Assembly (NCBI GenBank): GCA_963969395.1
Contig: OZ017801.1
Coordinates: 20,961,611 to 21,025,610, forward strand
Source: Pseudoscleropodium purum
Lineage: Eukaryota; Streptophyta; Bryopsida; Hypnales; Brachytheciaceae
DNA length: 64,000 bases
Reading direction: 5' to 3'
The translations under genes and the position numbers were made by a program. Position 1 is the first letter of the stretch. The number at the start of each line of letters is the position of its first letter. Below, piece after piece: positions 47,560 through 57,400 of this stretch. The notes below the pieces were generated by a model. That model saw nothing but the letters and a program-made list of their open reading frames with translations, was not told where the DNA came from and made no database searches.

Positions 47560-50150
47560 CATAACTTGCGTTGCATTGAACCGTTAGAGCTCCCACACAA
47601 AGTTTGTATGCAAATTTCCAGTTCAGTTTTTGGAAGGCCACGTCACCCTAAATCAATCCTGAGAGAAGAAATAGACAAAGAAAGTTAAGCCTGGAACTAT
47701 GGTGGGAATCATCCTTTTGGGTAGTGTCTGAATCGGGGGTTTTACGGAGTGTTTTTTCGCAGAAAAGTGATGATTTTTTTAGGGAATCTTGGGCAAAATA
47801 TTCTTGCTTTTTAGTGGATGAAATCACCAATTTGTTATCAAATTTGGGATGAGAATGTTAATCATTTTGGATTAATAAATGAAATTTCATCTATATATTA
47901 CAAGTTTTATCCATTTCCATAGATATAAATAGCTTCATCCTTCAAGTGATTATTGCTTTCTGCATTGCTTTAAATAAATGAAAAAAAAACCTTGGTGTAA
48001 ATCATTTGCTTAAAAAAACCCAATGTTGGAGTGCTAGGGGATTAAAGTATCAGAGTCCTGAAAACATTTGCTAACACAAAGGTATGTATTACTTTTTTTA
48101 ATGTATCGATTGCATTCTTCAATGAACTAATGGTAAACGTGTTAGGGAAGGGATGTTTTTAGAATTTGGCATGTGATTCCTACTTCAAAATTCATAACTA
48201 ATTGCTATAAAAGAATTCTCTAACACAAAGGTACATATTGCTTTTGTCAATGTACCAATTGCATTCTTTAATGTACCAAAGGTGAACATGTTAGGGAAGG
48301 GACGCTTTTAGAATTTTGGCATGTAATTCCTACTTCAAAATTCATAACTAATTTTTCAAAGGTCAAAAAAAATATGAAACAACTTGGATTAGATGCCAAA
48401 TCCATTTGTCTCTCAAGAAAAATCTTATTTGTTTTATCTCCCCACTTATTTTTTTTTTCACCACTTATATACTTCCATTCACCACTTATGTACTTTCATT
48501 CCACAATTACATATTTTCATTTAGTGCCTATCAACTCTCATTCATCTTAAGAGTAATATTTTATTATCTATTATTGGTCAATTTCATCTAATTTGGAGTG
48601 AATGTTGAATATTCATGACATTTTTGAAATGAGTTGAAAGATTTCCTTTCTGGAAGAAATCATGTGGACTTATGTGGAGCTATTTAAATTATGGAGAGAA
48701 GAATGAAGAAAATGATGGTAGAAGAATTAAATGACTTAGATAGAATAAAAGAGGATTTAGTGAGGTGTCACAAAAGTAGTTTTGTGGGCTAACTAAGGCG
48801 TCTTAATAGTCAATAACAATTCTTCTATAGGATAAATTATACTCTACTCAAGAATTTTAAGTTTACTAAATGTTTTGGGATATTCATTCACTTGACGGTC
48901 CTCCTTATTTTAGTGTAAAGTCTATTAGAGCCTACAACAAGTAAGATCCACCAAATGGATACATGCTCTCACTAGCTTTTCCAAGTATGTATGGCATGCC
49001 ACTTGCTTTGTCCATGATAAGGTATTACAACACCTTGTCTACTTGAGAGTCCCCATTTCTCTCACATAATCTCTTACAAAGCTTGGAAAGTCATCTTCAA
49101 GGTCACTTTTGCTCACCAAGATTCTCCAAAATGCTCCTCGCTAATGTCAAGAAGTAAATTACTCAACCCAAATATAATCTTTCTTTTTCTATTGGATCCA
49201 CAATTGTAGATGACTACAGAATGTGTTGGATCAAGAGCCAAGCTACTTCATCAGAGGCACCTTTTGAGTTACTTTGAAAATTCTTAGTTTATTCATACAA
49301 TGTTCAAAAAATGCATTTTAAAAGAATCTAGAATCCCTTGTTCATTCCCAATAAGACCTTACAAAAAAATTCAATGTAACAATGTGAACCAATGAAATGT
49401 TTGTTCATTCAATTTTAGATTTAATTACCTTATTGTGACTCCCCTAGAAATAGGAACCATACTCAAACCCTTATTTTGAAAGATACTAAGGGTAGTCACA
49501 CTTTCTCCACTTTTAGTTCAATTAATGGAGAATTGAGATGTGTCGCTTCTCCATTGGCCATCGCATCTTGCAAAGCTCCTATTCTCTGTTAACTAAAACT
49601 AGCTCATTCTTTGCCTCCGGAGATGAAGAAATGAACATCTAGAAGACTTCACAAATAAATTTTGATCTTGCAATGAGCATTTTCACCCTTGCTTTCCCAA
49701 TTTCATCATTATTTTTTACTTCAACATTGTCGTTGTGGCTCAAGCATGTGAACCCATTCTCCGGTTTCCATTCTTGATGCTTCACACATCAAAAAGGAGC
49801 GTCACATCTTCATCATGCACAACATTGGTCCATTGGCTCCTTTTTTCCTCACCAGCTTCTCATTCTTGAAGAATTTTTGCTTTTTGGAGAAGGTGTGACT
49901 ACCCTAAGGTATTGTTACCTTCTCAAGAGTGGGATAGTGAGGATTGGCCAGGAAAGATTGACCCCTCTAAGTATTACCTTGTGTTTTACCCTTGTAGAAA
50001 ACACTGAAATTTTTTATTTGCCTTGTATGATAAAATTTGCAAATTCTGAATTCATATTTGCAATCAGAGACCCCAAATTCGCTTGGGGACAAGATGGTAT
50101 ACTAAATTTAAGCGGCACAAAATAGGGACAATTTTGACATTTACTCTTTG
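47560..50150. repeat. AT-rich intergenic DNA with a 153-bp tandem duplication
   Basis: The segment 48066-48206 recurs at 48219-48358 (CTAACACAAAGGTA, GCATTCTT, ATGTTAGGGAAGGGA or GTGTTAGGGAAGGGA, CCTACTTCAAAATTCATAAC). The following bases (TATGAAACAACTTGGATTAG) link it to repeats at 25795 and 31055. From 48400 to 50150 no gene or structured element is seen. Confidence 0.55.
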
Positions 50151-50368
50151 GCGGGGGCAATAGAGGGGTCAATCCTCCCTGGCCGTGTTGTGCAAGCCCA
50201 AGATCGTCTCCCTCTCTCTTACCATTCTCACTTCCGAGCTTGCGCATCTCTCATCTTCGAGAGATTTGCTGCTTACACTTCAAGAGATTGTATCTTTGTT
50301 GCGTTCTGACTTGCAATTCCTCACTTGCAGAGTTCACTCAGTCCTTGAACTCACACATTCTCTGCGTC

Positions 50369-51478
50369 ATGGGGATCTTTCTGGATGAGCCCAAGTTCCC
50401 TATCATCGAGCGCAACCCCACGGCCTCGTCTACCATCTCCAATTTCAGCTTCAGTGATTACGTTCGCATTACTGCCATCACGGGCGCGTCGCTCCCCGTC
50501 GGATTCCTTGCTGGTCAGTTAGTGCGGTCCAATGTCCTTAACCCCCAACGCAATCCCTAATTCGATTGCATTTGGTTTGGATCTGACCGCAATTGAACTG
50601 TTTCTTTCTATAAGTTAGGTAGAGGATACTGTTTGCGCAGTTCAACAAATATGTAAGAGTGTGCATTACTCTGGAGAGCTCATTGGAGAGGTCGCTTTGA
50701 GTCTTCGAGAGCCAAACGCTCTTCAGAGCAATTATTTCTTACTCAAAGTGATGATTTCTTATGCAATCGTTCAAAATGTGATGTAATGGCGTGATGCGGA
50801 TGAATACATCTGCATCGCGACCTTCGCTGTCGGTTTGCTCCCCATCGGCTTCCTCGTTGGTCAGTTAGGAATTTTCCGTGCCCCCGACGCATACCCTAAT
50901 TCGATTGCATTTTTCGATCGAATCTGACCGCAACCGAACTGTTGCTTTCTGCAGTTAGGTGGAGGATAGTCTTTGCGCATTTTAACCAATATGTAATATG
51001 TAGGAGTGTGCTTTCATTGGGAGATTACTCCAAACCCTCTTAAAAGCAAATTGTACTTACTCAAGTGTGAGGTTTTTTTATGCAATCATTCAAAATGTGA
51101 GGTTGTATACCACTATTGAAGGGGCAGTAGACAGTCTCTGATTTATATTCAAAGATGAGAGGCCAGACATCAGCCAAGTCATGCTTACACCCAACTGCGT
51201 AATTGAAGCTCAATTGAGTGTATTGGAAGAGAAGGGTTTTTGTTGGTTGTAGTATGGGAGGGGCCATCAGGTTTTAGTATCCTGTACATTATTTAATTAA
51301 GCTTTTACGGTGATGGCATTGCGCTGCAGGTGGCAGTGTGAACATCCGGGGACCGTCCATGTACACGGCTGGAATTATTGGTTTGATGGGTGGGTTTATG
51401 TACGCATACCAATGCTCTGCTGGAAGGCTAATGGGAATGTTCCCGAACGAAGACGAAGTAGCCCGCCACAAACGCTAG
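50369..51478 (+). CDS. NADH dehydrogenase (complex I) 20.9 kDa-type subunit, 97 aa (2 exons)
   Basis: Exons 50369-50513 and 51330-51478 join in phase (CTG|GT...AG|GTGGC) into 97 aa. The N terminus (MGIFLDEPKFPIIERNPT, then FSFSDYVRITAITGASLPVGFLAG) and the C terminus (GPSMYTAGIIGLMGGFMYAYQ, SAGRLMGMFPNEDEVARHK) match the small plant and fungal mitochondrial complex I accessory subunit of the 20.9 kDa/NUXM type. Two hydrophobic stretches (about 30-50 and 57-76) fit a membrane-arm protein. No cleavable presequence is evident, as is usual for this subunit. The start is fixed by the family N terminus. The 816-base intron contains a decayed second copy of the end of exon 1. Length is normal for the family. 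Confidence 0.93.
50447..51046 (+). repeat. 346-bp tandem duplication including the end of exon 1
   Basis: Copy 1 is 50447-50700 and copy 2 is 50793-51046. Shared landmarks are CGTCGGATTCCTTGCTGGTCAGTTAG / CATCGGCTTCCTCGTTGGTCAGTTAG (donor site included), CCCTAATTCGATTGCATTT, TCTGACCGCAA and GGATA-T-TTTGCGCA. In the exon reading phase copy 2 still reads DEYICIATFAVGLLPIGFLVG against DYVRITAITGASLPVGFLAG. No splice acceptor is visible just before copy 2. Confidence 0.8.
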
Positions 51479-51543
51479 GTGCAGCTCTACACAGTGCTCA
51501 TCATCTTCTCATTTGCTTTGGTGATCTTGGAGGACTCTTTAGG

Positions 51544-51895
51544 GTGGAGGATACTATTTGCGTCACTTTAATCATTTTAAGATAAGTGGTAGTGTGATTT
51601 TTAGGGGATCGGTATGGAGCTGTGGAGTGATTTTTGTTACAAGAGCCAAATTTGTTGTTACTGTGCAAGGTTGTAGTCCGCTTTAATTGGCTATCAACGA
51701 CTCCATTTTCCATTCAACGATCAGCAGCCATAGATATTTTGGTAATTCATGCTTGTACACTTGCTGGTAAGTGCAACCAAGTGATGAGTTGTTGGTAATA
51801 GGGTCTGTATAGGAAACGGGATCAGGTTGCTAATTTTTTATGTCGTCTACCCTTATCTCTTCATTTCGGAGACTCATTGCATTCGCATTCCACCC
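51544..51895 (+). repeat. Gene-associated dispersed repeat, copy E (3' flank of the complex I gene)
   Basis: Starts GGTGGAGGATACTATTTGCG and contains GAGCTGTGGAGTGATTTTTG, TACAAGAGCCAAAT, GGTTGTAGTCC, CGACTCCATTTTCCATTCAA, AGCCATAGATATTTTGG, GATGAGTTGTTGGTAATAGG and GTCTGTATAGGAAACGGGAT. It is colinear with copy B. Shorter pieces occur at 50617-50720, 50956-51030 and 52268-52360. Confidence 0.7.
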
Positions 51896-52378
51896 ATTGT
51901 TAGTGGCATCGCAGTAGGCTTTTTTCATCGTCTTCATCTCGTTGTTTTGATGGTCTGTGTAGATCACCCACTTTGATTGGGGATGGCTGTGCCTGCTTTG
52001 TTCTGCTTATAATTGCAGACAATCGTGGAAATTAAGCTGCTGTTGTCGTTGCAGTTGATAACTGATTCTTTGAATCCAAAGTATTTGAAGCTGCACGGCT
52101 TCACTGAGAAGATGATTGAGATGTCATTAGGGTTTAGCAAGAAAGAATTAATAAAAAATTGTGCAGATTGAAAACGTGGCGGATGAAATTGTTACACACT
52201 TTGCATTTAATATAAGAGGTGAAGCTTCATTGTTTTTGCACATATTATTGTGATTTTAAGATTGTTCGGGGGGAGATGTAGAGAGATCACTATAAGTGGA
52301 AGTAGGAAACCCCATCTCCATTCAAAGATTAATGATTGTACATATTTAACCAAGTCATCCTATGTCACTTGGTACTAA

Positions 52379-52732
52379 GGGATGCTTCACACATGGGTTG
52401 ACCTAGTTGAGAGGTTGTGGGAGTTCATGGCCAAACTTTGGGTGAGAGTCCAAAGAAATGGGCAATAAATGAGCAATAAATGGGCAATTTGACAGATTCT
52501 CGATCAAAGTTTGGATCGCCACAAAGTGGTGACCCAAACTTTGGTCAAGAGTCTATCGTGAGGCCATTGCCACATAAGAGTTTGGGTTTCCATGTAGGCA
52601 CTCTGGAGGGTGACGGACTTTGGATTGTGCTGCCTTGTATGAAAGGTTGAGAGGCCAAAGTTGGGGTTTTTTGAAATTTGATTGGTGGAGGCCAATGGAC
52701 TCTCAACCTTGGGCCCATGTGTAAAGCGGCCC
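52379..52732. mobile_element. Tourist-like (PIF/Harbinger) MITE, 354 bp
   Basis: Left end GGGATGCTTCACACATGGG. The reverse complement of the right end is GGGCCGCTTTACACATGGG, matching at 16 of 19 positions. Direct TAA copies flank it (52376-52378 and 52733-52735). TAA duplication and G-rich ends are typical of Tourist MITEs. The interior has a further inverted pair around 52510-52545 (AAAGTTTGG / CCAAACTTT). The short minus-strand frames inside are not genes. Confidence 0.8.
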
Positions 52733-52735
52733 TAA

Positions 52736-54560
52736 GTCCAATCAAGTGTATGAAGAGATGAGCTATTGGAAATAGGAATTAGAATAGGAGGTTGGATCAT
52801 CAGCTTGCACAATGTGTGTTGCTTAGTAGATTACTTTATCATGTTCTTGTCAAGTTTTTGGAATTGTCTAGTCTACATTCTTGTCGAAACATGTCGTTTG
52901 TACTTATAACAATGGTGAGCTATTGGTTGCAATTTAGCTAATGGCTTTAAAGAAGAGCATGTAGGCTTGTAGGATTATTTGGTCAAATTTTAGAGCAACA
53001 AGACCTATCTTATAAGTCATCTTGTTCTTATTTCCAATCACTTTTAGTCATCATTATTGGCCACAACAAGAAATTTGGTGGACAATATGGTGGCTACTTC
53101 GATTTGCCAATATTTTTTGTATGATGCCAATTGGATGCAAATACCTTATATACTTCACGAAAATGTAATTTATGTCAACTAAATGTTCACAAAGGTTGTA
53201 GACTATGGTATGTAATCTTTATGATTAGAACTAATTTTAGGTGCTATGTTTAGATTTTTTGTCATGGTAATTGTAGGTGGATTGAAGATTATAAAAAGTC
53301 AAATTGGATAATATTTGGAAACAATCTTGTGGAATCTTTGGTCTTTAATTGAGTTTGAGGTAGTTTTGTCCTCTAGTATTAAAAATCGTAGTTGAAAATA
53401 TGGGCATAGATTGATATGCAACATAATCTGTTTGAAAAAGATTCAATGCTTTCTTATGTGAGTTCAATTGAAGTAGGAAATCCAAGTTCTCACTTCCTTC
53501 ACTAGTTATAAAGTAGAACACCCAATTTAAAAATTATGCACACTCCCATTGCTTGCTCTTGAGAGCTTGTGGTGTCACTTTTAGATGAATATATCTTACT
53601 TGGCAAAACTCTATCCTTGATTCCAATGAAAGGGACTTTGCACAAATAATTATTTAGATTTATAAGCAAAGAGGTATTAAACATTTCCTAGTATGATCAA
53701 AACACAAAATGCCATTATATGTGGTCTTTAGGTAGTGAAGACTATTGTTGTTCTTCCATATAATAAAGCTTGTATAAAATTTATAATGACATTGTCTTCT
53801 AAACATCTAAATAAGCTATTGAGCATGATTTTCATTTTTAAAGTACTTTAATTTTTTTGGGTCTTTTTGGCAATTGAAAAAGGATTCCACCTTTATAATC
53901 AAACATTGTAATTTTTCAATTAATAAATGATATTGTTGTGTTTTATTTTTCCATAGAATCTCTATCATGTCTAATTTGAATTTGTATAGTTAAATTTTTT
54001 TTAAATTGATAAAACTTATCAAAACATTGATTTTTTGTTCAATTAAAAGCCAATTCTAAAAAACTCAAGAAAGTTTGTGGGCATTCAAGGGTTAAATTGT
54101 TTTATAAGATTCTGTATAAAATAATATTGTTTTATCCTATTGCAAGTATGAAAGATTATAAAACTTTATAGTATAACTAAAAATAAAATGTTATCAAACA
54201 TATAATGAAGTAAAAATAATGTTATTCCAATCATATACTAAATGTAAAGTAGTATAAAACAACAAAAGTCAAGTAAACAAATTACACCTTGAACATTTAA
54301 GCTTTGAATATATTATTTAATTTTTAAATTGTCTAATTAGACAATAGTTCCTATTTCTATATCATTATAACTTCAATATATCATTCAAAAATTAATTAAA
54401 ATGAACATTTAATACATCAATATTAAATGGTGTAGATATATTTAGAAATTGTTGTTAAATACAATTTAAAGTCTAAAGTGCATTTTTTTAACAATGGTTG
54501 TTAATTCTTTAAAGTATAATTATACCATCTTTACAAGCCCATATGTATGTGTTAATTTTT
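52736..54560. other. AT-rich intergenic DNA; one TTAA-element right end at 54091
   Basis: At 54075-54095 the sequence GTGGGCATTCAAGGGTTAA gives a right end (reverse complement CCCTTGAATGCCCAC) of the TTAA family. The preceding 200 bases resemble 31880-32060. The left end was not found. No gene is supported. Confidence 0.5.
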
Positions 54561-54899
54561 ATTATTGAGGTACAACTTCAAGCTTCTCTTAGAACAACCA
54601 CAACTATTTTCATTAGCAATAGATTTTCCTTCAGCAACAATTGGGCTAACTTTAGGACAACTAACTTTAGGACAGTTCACTTCTAGTCCTACCATGGCTA
54701 CTACTATATATGACTTTATTTGCAAAATTCAAGTTTTAGAATTCTGATAGAGCTATGGAGGAAACATCGTCTTTTTACTTATTGGAGCTATTTGGACCCT
54801 AACATTTGATCCTTGAAAATGGATTTGGGATAATGACTATCACCTCATAACTTACACAACATCTGTAGGACACCAATTGTTAACCAACCATCGCCAATT

Positions 54900-55741
54900 C
54901 AGGCAATCTATCCCCTCCAAATAGCCTGACCACCTTTTGGCTAGTTTCTAATTTGGTTAGAAGAATTTGTGGCATAAAACTCATTCACAGAAGGAAGTGG
55001 CATTTATATGGTTTGCATGGCATAATGTAGTTGCAGTGCAATCTTTGCAAGCCTATATTAACCTGAATATGGATTTCCATTGTAGTTGTTTTATAACAAA
55101 AAGTGAAGAAATTCCAATACACATGTTTTGTCAATGCCCCTGAGCACAAGAAGTTTGGATGTATGCTCAATCAATCTTGCATCACTTTCATGGAGAACAA
55201 CCAATTCTGGGCCCACATTGTCGATTCAATTCAACACAATGTATCTTTAGAGTCATTCTCCCTCAAAGATTCATCACCCTAAATACTATTTGGATCTTGC
55301 TTAAAGGCTAGGCACTTTGGATTATATGGATCATCTGGAATAGCAAAGTTTTTTTGCAAATTTAGGATGGCCTAAGGGCAATGTCTAGTAAACTCTATAG
55401 AAGGCTCTTCTTGACTCTCAAAGGGCAACACATCACATAGCTCAACAAAAAGCTAAGCATCATCCACAATTAACTGACAAATTTTGAATAAATTTGAAAG
55501 AGTTTGGACTTAATCTCCAGTTTTAGCTAGTAAGAAAGATTGCTCGGTTATCTTATGGAACAAAACTGGTTCTATTGTTTCTTCCTTTCTCTATTCTTTA
55601 GTGGTTCCTTTTATCTTATTCTCTTTTTCACTTCATCGTCCAGCCTTTGTGGCTTAGTTGCTTTGTATTTAGTCCATTTTTTTTTATGCAATGTGTTTCC
55701 CATTTGTTAAAAATAAAAATATATAAAAAATAAAAAATAAT
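54900..55741 (+). mobile_element. LINE 3' end: zinc-binding domain remnant and A-rich tail
   Basis: Conceptual translation with stops and one-base shifts gives KLWHKTHSQKEVAFIWFAWHN, then HCSCFITKSEEIPIHMFCQCP and AQEVWMYAQ. This is the C-terminal zinc-binding region (zf-RVT) found after the reverse transcriptase of plant LINEs. A pyrimidine-rich 3' UTR follows, then an A-rich stretch AAAAATAAAAATATATAAAA at 55709-55741, consistent with the retrotransposon tail. It is inactive and 5'-truncated. Confidence 0.75.
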
Positions 55742-56289
55742 TGAGAATTCAAAATTATAATAAGACATCCAATAAATAAATATAACTATATTACTTCAAA
55801 TTCCTCATTTTCATTTCAAGTGAGGTTAAAATTCAAAAATAATAAATAAATCTAGAAGTTTTAATTAAATGAAAAATATTAATAATAGATAATTTCTAAT
55901 GCTTCATGAAGTACCATTTATACATTCATTGTATAAAATGGTGGTATTACAATTGAAAATCCAAAGTAATATACTATAGATGATACAAAAAAAACTACAA
56001 AATTAATTTACATAAGTTTTTTTTTATAAAAACAAATACTAATTTAGCCAACAAAGTACTTTGCATATGTATTAAATCCATAGTAATAAATTATTTATCT
56101 TCATATATTGAGAATCACTATACACTAAAACTCGCCTGCCACCCCAGTTTCCCATTAGTTCCCCCCCTCCTCCCTCAAAAAATTTGTGAGCCGTTGATTT
56201 TTTTGAAAAAGAATGCTTATCCTCAAAATTGATGTTGATTTCTCAAAAAATCACAAGATGTTGATCTTGTGAAATTTAATCTGAGCCGT
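55742..56289. other. AT-rich intergenic DNA
   Basis: No gene. The module CCCCCCCTCCTCC followed by GAGCCGTTGATTTTTTTGAA (56160-56205) resembles 30100-30260. Confidence 0.5.
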
Positions 56290-56510
56290 TCAAATATAAA
56301 ATACAAATACTGAATACGAATACAAATACAGGTACGGGTATTGGATATAGGTACTAAATACGTGTTCTGAAAATTGATATTGAAAACGGGTATTGGATAT
56401 GCGTACTGAATATGTGTACTGAATACAAATATTGAATACGTATACTGAATACAGATATTGAATATGGGTACTGAATACGGATATAGTATTGGATACGGGA
56501 TCAATTGTCC
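56290..56510. repeat. Degenerate minisatellite (ATACTGAATACGAATATTG type)
   Basis: About 220 bases consist of alternating TACTGAATA and TATTGGATA or TATTGAATA steps of 6 and 12 bases. The apparent minus-strand frame (repeating IRIQYLYS-like residues) is a product of this repeat and not a gene. Confidence 0.85.
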
Positions 56511-57400
56511 CATATTGTTTGTCAAGAACTTTGATCCTAAAGATTTCTAAGAGGGGGTGAGGGTGAGTGGGGGTGGTAAAATAAAAAATTTAAAATAAAA
56601 ATTGAGGGGGGGAGTGCATAGTGACACAAAGTGTCACTATACACCTTGAGTGCCTAATAACTACAATAACAATATATTGAGAATCACATATGTTGATGCC
56701 AATCTATTGATTGTTATTCTAAGTTTTTAGTAGTGTAATATATTCTTTATTCTAACATTTAGTGATATGAAAGTTATGATCAATCTTGTTTTTTAGCAAT
56801 CTAAGCACTTTCTTAAAAAATAACTTGTAGGATTCATTTTTTAATGCAATTTTGCAATTTTGCAAAAATAATTGTTTATTAAGGTTTAGTTCACTTGCTA
56901 GGACAATCTCACCATTGGAATTATAGTGTTTCATTCCATCTTAGAGTTATTATCAATTTAATTTTTGGTTCAATCTCAAGCCCCTTCCATTCAAATTGCT
57001 TTTCAAGAATGAAAATCAAGTTTTATTTATTTATTTTTAAATTCTTAGACTTTCAACTCAATTTTCCAACATAAAAATTTAAAATTCAACAATGCAAAAA
57101 CATTAAGTTAAAAAAACTTAAAGCCTTAAAATCTAGATAGGAAAGGTGCAAGAAACAATTTTATTCTTTCAAATGCAAATGTTTTGCAATTCATGTGGTC
57201 AAGTTTCCAAAAAAAATTCTACACATTTTTACAGCAATCTACTATAACATCCTATAGTATGATATGCAAAATAACAATTTCTAAATTTTTTTTCACAGTT
57301 TGCATTAAAAATGACAGTTTTGAGTGAAATTTGATGAGAGAAAAGGCCTTGGTTAATGTTGGCCTAAATTAGAAAGGAGATTTGTTCACAACTTACACAA
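56511..57400. other. AT-rich intergenic DNA, no gene seen
   Basis: Contains a small hairpin AGTGACACAAAGTGTCACT at 56620-56638. Otherwise no supported feature. Confidence 0.5.

Noticed and set aside
56223..56525. 100-codon minus-strand frame with repeated YPIPVFN-like residues
   Set aside because: Product of the minisatellite at 56290-56510.
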